NCBI GenBank assembly: GCA_003552325.1
Contig: PUKM01000226.1
Location: 1 to 6,775 of the forward strand
Source of the DNA: Natrialbaceae archaeon
GTDB lineage: Archaea; Halobacteriota; Halobacteria; Halobacteriales; Natrialbaceae
Length of the DNA: 6,775 bases
Direction of reading: 5' to 3'
A model generated the notes under the pieces. It was not told the origin of the DNA, made no database searches, and saw only the letters and a program-made list of their open reading frames with translations. Below are positions 4,401-6,775 of this stretch, one piece after another (position 1 is the stretch's first letter; every line of letters begins with the position of its first letter). The position numbers and the translations under genes are program-made.

Positions 4401-6775
4401 GTTCGTCGTCTGACCACTCCTCTTGCGCAACTAGGAGGCCGTTGTCGAGGCCGTCACCCCATTCGGCCGGGCCGAATTTTGGCCCCTCGCTCGCCTCCAG
4501 TGGCCCACAGAAAACCCCGAGGTCGGCATCAAGGTACGCCTCACCGTGGAAGGTGGGGTCGTCCTCATTGCGGTCCTCGACGTCTTCCCCGAACTCGTTC
4601 TTCCCATCGACTGAACCTGAAGCGGCTGCGAGCACGCCACACCCCGCGATGTCGAGTGTCGCATCGGCCCCGAGCGTGGTACCGGCCCCGAGAGCCCCCT
4701 CTTCGACCACAATGAGGGTTTCATCGCGATGCTCCTCGACCAGGGTTCTGAGGTCAATAGTGATACCAGCGCTGACGCTTCCGACGTATGGGGCATCGAA
4801 ACCTGCTCTCGGCCCTGGGAAATCGCTCAACTCTTCGGATTGCGTAAAGTACCCCGACTGGACAACAAGGTCTGAATCCAGTTCGGCAGAAACCTCTTGC
4901 TCACCCTCCAAGCTGGCACCGAGAATCCGGGCAACGGGATTGTCCCCTTCGTCCTCTCTGATCACTGTCGCGGCAACGGTGTCCGTGTCATACGCGAAGG
5001 TGAATAACGGTTGGCTGGCGAGTTCCAACCTGACACCATCGAACGGCAGTTCATCGATGTCGGTCGCCTCCTCGATCACCCTTTTCGGATCGATCATCGT
5101 GGTAATCTCACCATCCTCTTGGTCGACTTCCGCATCCTCGAGGGGTTCTTCGAGCCAGTCGGGCGTTTCCATCACCGAGACCATCTCGGTCATTTCCCAC
5201 TCACCGCCGTCGGTACTCACGGCCGTAACAGTCAACTCTTCGTCTTGCTCGAGTTCACCAAGGTCGAACGTCGCCTCAGCTTCTTGAGAGAACCCGTCGG
5301 TTTCTGGGTCCTTCGTGATCGTCTCGTCGCCGAGCTCGAAAATAAATTCGTCAACGTTGACCGCCTCGGAGCCAATGGCGGAGTCGTAACTGGTCAACCG
5401 TGCAGTGAACGTCTCCTCCCACTCGATACCGGTCAGCGGCGTCCCGTCAACGTCGCGATCGATTGATGTGGCGGCCATTGGCTGAGGATCCCATTCAAAC
5501 ACTGGGAACGGAACCGTGACGTCAACGGATTCTGCGGTGCCGTCAACATCCGTGACGTTCACCGTGTTCGTCCCGAAGGGGACCTCCCCAACGTCAGCCG
5601 TGTACTCGTGGAAAACGACTGGGCCCTGTGCAGTCTCGCCATCGCCGAAGTCCCAAGTTGGATTCCTCGCGTCGGTCGCCTGGAACATAATCGTCTCCCC
5701 GAGTTGAGGCTCATTGGGTGTGACAGAGATTCCGAGATCGATCTCTTGAACCGCAACTGGGACCGCAACAGATTCGTTGGCGACCACGGCCGAGAAATAG
5801 TACTGACCGATGTCGTTTTCATCGGTCTCCCACTCGAAGGTGATCGCCTCGCTCTCACCCGCAGCAAGGTGAACGGTTTCGTTGGCAACTAACTCGTCGT
5901 CCTCGTCTCGCAGTTCGACCGCTTCTGCCCCACTTTCGTCACCAACGTTTTCGACGGTCGCGTTCACCGTGAACGTTTCATCTTCATTCACTGGGGAGTT
6001 CGTCGACTCAAGTGAGAGTTCGAACGTCGCAGGGACGAATTCGTCGACGGTGACCTCGGTCACATCGTCGTCAGATCCTCCTTCCACTTGGAGCACGTGG
6101 TCGCCTGCATCTCCATCGTCAGTATCCCACTCGAGTGTCACAGATTTGTTCTCTCCACCGTCGAGGTCGACCGTTTTGTTGTCAAATAGGGTGTCTTCAC
6201 CGTCTCGAAGTTCGATCGTTTCGGAGACGTCCTGGGCCCCGGTGTTCTCGACGGAGACGTTCGCCTCGAGCGTCTCACCCTCAATTACTGGTGCGTTCGT
6301 GTCGGTGATCTCGATCAGGACGGGAATCGGCTCGAGTTCGAAATCCTGGGTCGTGGATTCGCCGTCGATCACGTTCACCCCTGTCACTTGGTCGCCTTCA
6401 TACTCTTCGGCGGAGGCTGTTAGGTCGTAGGCACCGGGCTCGAGTGTGTCAAACGTGTACGTTCCATCCGACGCAGTCGTCGTATTATCGACCAGGTCGT
6501 CCGTTTCGTTGTCAAAGAGCACGACGTCAGCGTCGGCAATCGGGTCGTCGGTGTCGGCGTCGGTGAGTGCTCCCTCGATGAAGCCCTCGGGGTCAGGTTC
6601 GTCGTCGACGACGACCGAATCCACAGCGATCGGTTCGGCACCGACAGGTGGGTCGGGGTCGTCGACGTCGAGTTCGTCCCAGAGTTGAGCGAATACCTCG
6701 TCATCAGCCTTTAGGCCACCAATTTCAGCCGCATCGACCGTGATCGATCCATCCTCATCAACGCGGTGCAATGAA
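1414..6775 (-). CDS. Giant multidomain cell-surface protein with PGF-CTERM anchor (5' end outside window)
   Basis: The frame is open from the right edge to TGA at 1414-1416. A TTG at 6769-6771 is only the last in-frame possible start, the codon before it is open, and there is no signal peptide, so the true start lies outside. Numbering residues from that TTG (1785 visible): carboxypeptidase-regulatory-like domain 62-148; CARDB-like 150-244 and 248-343; PKD 344-424; unrecognised region 425-800; beta-propeller-like repeats 815-1192; four CARDB-like domains 1195-1595; Pro/acidic linker 1597-1624; CARDB-like 1626-1716; Asp-rich linker 1718-1757; PGF-CTERM segment 1759-1785. The protein is strongly acidic, has about 30 N-x-S/T sequons, and contains only two cysteines (711, 755). 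This is the build of an exported haloarchaeal surface protein, cut and lipid-anchored by archaeosortase A. CARDB and PKD domains serve as stalks or adhesive modules in other surface proteins. The role here (adhesion, or ligand or glycan binding through the propeller) is inference. No catalytic motif was recognised. Its promoter is not in the window. Confidence 0.92.
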   Translation of the reverse strand, partial: SLHRVDEDGSITVDAAEIGGLKADDEVFAQLWDELDVDDPDPPVGAEPIAVDSVVVDDEPDPEGFIEGALTDADTDDPIADADVVLFDNETDDLVDNTTTASDGTYTFDTLEPGAYDLTASAEEYEGDQVTGVNVIDGESTTQDFELEPIPVLIEITDTNAPVIEGETLEANVSVENTGAQDVSETIELRDGEDTLFDNKTVDLDGGENKSVTLEWDTDDGDAGDHVLQVEGGSDDDVTEVTVDEFVPATFELSLESTNSPVNEDETFTVNATVENVGDESGAEAVELRDEDDELVANETVHLAAGESEAITFEWETDENDIGQYYFSAVVANESVAVPVAVQEIDLGISVTPNEPQLGETIMFQATDARNPTWDFGDGETAQGPVVFHEYTADVGEVPFGTNTVNVTDVDGTAESVDVTVPFPVFEWDPQPMAATSIDRDVDGTPLTGIEWEETFTARLTSYDSAIGSEAVNVDEFIFELGDETITKDPETDGFSQEAEATFDLGELEQDEELTVTAVSTDGGEWEMTEMVSVMETPDWLEEPLEDAEVDQEDGEITTMIDPKRVIEEATDIDELPFDGVRLELASQPLFTFAYDTDTVAATVIREDEGDNPVARILGASLEGEQEVSAELDSDLVVQSGYFTQSEELSDFPGPRAGFDAPYVGSVSAGITIDLRTLVEEHRDETLIVVEEGALGAGTTLGADATLDIAGCGVLAAASGSVDGKNEFGEDVEDRNEDDPTFHGEAYLDADLGVFCGPLEASEGPKFGPAEWGDGLDNGLLVAQEEWSDDELEWEFTDKYGDRPLTDDEVATHADANDDLERLTDRDLEDTEPAIAAIDDELLVVWSAQDETKNVSDGRDLKYQRYNVTEDEWTGPESLTDDNTSDEYPTLAVSDEGVIAVWSTWNESIDEEAVDDPSDLLSQYEIAYAIDDGDGWSEPTVLTDTDEMQTQPSAVPSDDGWLLAWEGVEFNSETISGSDVQYTTVTADGNASEPTSIEDATLPALGHEDETTPTLAYATLEDGPTASPLDGESRTEAVVTERIEDGERTEELVHHEMGNVTNVATAGGRTVWTDGMLEPTLYESDGDAYETLELREDIRDVSELDLESSGAETALTYRAQTDGEATHDLVYRLDRGDGWIHDREHVVLDEANHTAWHADVTTAPDGDGFHAVYAVQEMDMNATNDIFVSDHEFRPAFDLQASTTEAGVGEHATIEYELHNVGDIATGENVSIQVSNSTEVLETESHGVLDAGDDVTDTLELPVDETGSFDVDVVHDEETHDGTESKTVIAHTPHLSIDAVTSERHDDDLVTLEAVIDNEDGAVATDVPVSFDDGTGELANETLGHVEPDENATVSTTVDVEVINQSTMDAVHLDPEGTLEESATERQTTPMWFLQPDLDLGSATYTTDKENVTAEVLVANRGVGATNATVTIADDDGVILGKTTTHVENATDSSPTFTATDVDLGSVEAGTSVTLRVEGEVPDATPETTGFSDEVGPLYDQDRPTFDVSITNVTETVDDGSTLEVDVETINRDDEADEQALVLTAGGDEIDTVDTHLEPGFRTNETLTYEVGTEHGPSVDLTVASDTDADTRSAGLTEPAAEDDDDGATQPPVPAPSPDPPEEDPAAFELIDLELTDTTVEEGETVGVGVTLENVGEKPGNHTLGLEIDNETVANETVSLKGGSETTLEFVHQFDTAGTYEVAVDAEFIDDVTVDAVSDPVDDTDDVDDVDDVDDTDDVDDTAVGDDTEPDDDTGDDQIPGFGILTTVLAGTLGAFLIVQLRYRHR
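1417..1497 (-). other. PGF-CTERM archaeosortase sorting signal
   Basis: The last 27 residues are Pro-Gly-Phe-Gly, then a hydrophobic stretch (ILTTVLAGTLGAFLIVQL), then a short basic tail ending RYRHR. An Asp/Thr-rich linker precedes them. This three-part form is the PGF-CTERM signal. In Haloferax volcanii such signals are processed by archaeosortase A, and the mature C-terminus becomes lipid-linked at the membrane. The orientation implies that all upstream domains are outside the cell. Confidence 0.93.
1549..1611 (-). repeat. 9-bp tandem repeat encoding (Asp-Asp-Val/Thr) x 7
   Basis: Seven consecutive 9-bp units encode DDT DDV DDV DDV DDT DDV DDT (residues 1721-1741). Codon choice varies between units (GAC/GAT and GTC/GTG/GTT), so the DNA repeat is imperfect while the protein repeat is exact in period. 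It forms a negatively charged, probably extended spacer between the last CARDB-like domain and the membrane anchor, where S-layer-spanning proteins often carry Asp/Thr-rich stalks. Such tracts can change length by slippage. Confidence 0.9.
1624..1896 (-). other. Membrane-proximal CARDB-like domain
   Basis: Residues 1626-1716 form a single beta-sandwich unit. It has the CARDB pattern: a strand FELIDLELTDT, then EGETVGVGVTLENVGEKPGN, then strands with NETVANETVSL and a closing TAGTYEVAVDA. The ENVG turn is the most typical element. A 28-residue Pro/acidic linker (1597-1624) separates it from the upstream CARDB array, so it may be an independently hinged module close to the membrane. Confidence 0.75.
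1987..3189 (-). other. Array of four CARDB-like beta-sandwich domains
   Basis: Residues 1195-1595 divide into four units of about 90-105 residues, starting near FDLQASTTEAGVG (1196), HLSIDAVTSERHDDD (1293), DLDLGSATYTTDKEN (1396) and FDVSITNVTETVDDG (1505). Each has the CARDB outline: an initial strand, a polar turn, a strand ending in an Asn-Val-Gly or Asn-Arg-Gly type turn (LHNVGD, VIDNEDG, VANRGVG, ETINRDD), then a segment rich in NET/NAT sequons. The units are clearly diverged, so the array is old rather than a recent duplication. The role is probably as a rigid stalk presenting the propeller. Confidence 0.7.
3196..4329 (-). other. Beta-propeller-like repeat region (sialidase/BNR-like)
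   Basis: Residues 815-1192 contain a repeated unit of about 45-60 residues. It has a D-x-x-P-x-[IL]-A-like strand, then a [LV]-[LI]-x-VWS strand, a variable loop, a Y-x-x-[YA] strand, and W-x-x-P-x-x-LTD. The clearest copies are EPAIAAIDDELLVVWSAQDE, then YPTLAVSDEGVIAVWSTWNE and QPSAVPSDDGWLLAWEG. They are linked by WTGPESLTDDN and WSEPTVLTDTD. More diverged copies follow (TNVATAGGRTVWTDG; TALTYRAQTDG; GFHAVYAVQEM), suggesting six or seven blades in all. Sialidase-type propellers share this look, but I see no catalytic Arg triad or Asp box typical of active sialidases, so a binding role is more likely. Confidence 0.65.
4372..5499 (-). other. Unrecognised central region of the surface protein
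   Basis: Residues 425-800 match no family I know. The first ~110 residues (to about METPDWLEEPLEDAE) look like another beta-sandwich, continuing the PKD/CARDB pattern with alternating strands. From about residue 560 the sequence changes character: a predicted helix at KRVIEEATDIDELPF, strands VRLELASQPLFTFAYDTDTV, then a Gly/Ala-rich stretch LGAGTTLGADATLDIAGCG (694-712). Next come a charged insert (VDGKNEFGEDVEDRNEDD) and DADLGVFCGPLEASEGPKFG with the second cysteine. Cys711 and Cys755 are the only cysteines in the visible protein and could form one disulfide. No signal, metal site or catalytic motif was identified. Confidence 0.5.
5500..5742 (-). other. PKD-like domain
   Basis: Residues 344-424 begin IDLGISVTPNEPQLGETIMF and contain the diagnostic WDFGDGE followed by VVFHEYT and a closing GTNTVNVTDVDG strand. 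This is the polycystic-kidney-disease (PKD) beta-sandwich pattern (W-D-F-G-D-G, then H-x-Y). PKD domains in archaeal surface proteins act as spacers or in adhesion. The loop after HEYT is slightly long but otherwise standard. Confidence 0.85.
5743..6324 (-). other. Tandem pair of CARDB-like domains
   Basis: Residues 150-244 and 248-343 align along their length. TDTNAPVIEGETLEANVSV pairs with ESTNSPVNEDETFTVNATV, ENTGAQDVSETIELRD with ENVGDESGAEAVELRD, and LEWDTDDGDAG with FEWETDENDIG. This similarity is much closer than among the C-terminal CARDB-like units, pointing to a more recent duplication. Both follow the CARDB plan with an EN[TV]G turn. Confidence 0.8.
6328..6588 (-). other. Carboxypeptidase-regulatory-like domain
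   Basis: Residues 62-148 have the typical order EGFIEGALTDADTDDPIADA, then VVLFDNET, ASDGTYTFDTLEPGAYDLTA, and a last strand with a Glu-Tyr-Glu-Gly turn. The 'dG-Y-x-F-x-x-L-x-P-G-x-Y-x-L' core is diagnostic of this transthyretin-like beta-sandwich, which is common near the N-termini of extracellular proteins. The ~60 residues before it (through DDEVFAQLWDELDVDDP) belong to something that continues outside the window. Confidence 0.85.

Noticed and set aside
4190..5287. Plus-strand open frame of 365 codons opposite the surface-protein gene
   Set aside because: It translates to an extremely Ser-rich sequence with no recognisable motif. This is what the antisense frame of a GAC/GAG-rich acidic gene gives. 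The minus-strand frame carries clear domains across the same bases.
6718..6771. Dockerin or EF-hand-like loop near the visible N-terminus (VDEDGSITVDAAEI)
   Set aside because: The D-x-D-G-x-I core is suggestive, but the first ligand position is not acidic, the 12th position is one residue out of register, and no second copy is visible. The window edge prevents a firmer test.
6769..6771. TTG as the true start of the surface-protein gene
   Set aside because: The frame remains open through the window edge, no signal peptide follows, and TTG starts are rare in haloarchaea. The gene almost certainly begins outside the window.

Overview
The window looks like the chromosome of an extremely halophilic archaeon (class Halobacteria). 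The proteins are very acidic (dense Asp/Glu, little Lys), the DNA is GC-rich with many GAC/GAG codons, and the large gene ends in a PGF-CTERM surface-anchoring signal, a euryarchaeal feature. The species cannot be named from this sequence.

Layout, left to right. At 1-260 (+) is the C-terminal end of a predicted phosphoribosyltransferase, cut by the window edge. It runs convergently into a DUF2267 gene at 289-786 (-), with 28 bp between the stop codons. A non-coding stretch of about 200 bp (787-991) then separates that gene from a divergently transcribed UPF0047/YjbQ gene at 992-1399 (+). Each side of this stretch carries a weak TATA-like element. The YjbQ gene converges on a very large gene at 1414-6775 (-), 14 bp away. 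That gene fills about 79% of the window, and its 5' end lies beyond the right edge.

The large gene encodes a modular, exported, cell-surface protein. At least 1785 residues are visible. From the N-terminal side they comprise a carboxypeptidase-regulatory-like beta-sandwich, two CARDB-like domains, a PKD domain, and an unrecognised region of about 375 residues that holds the only two cysteines. These are followed by a beta-propeller-like repeat region, four CARDB-like domains, a Pro/acidic linker, a final CARDB-like domain, a (Asp-Asp-Val/Thr) x 7 linker and the PGF-CTERM segment. The signal peptide expected at the N-terminus is outside the window.

The three small genes look like ordinary housekeeping or conserved-hypothetical genes. 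Nothing in the layout ties them to the surface protein: all neighbouring pairs are convergent or divergent, so no operon is visible. I found no RNA gene, insertion sequence, CRISPR array or attachment site. The part of the window most likely to hold undescribed biology is the orphan central region of the surface protein and its combination with the propeller.
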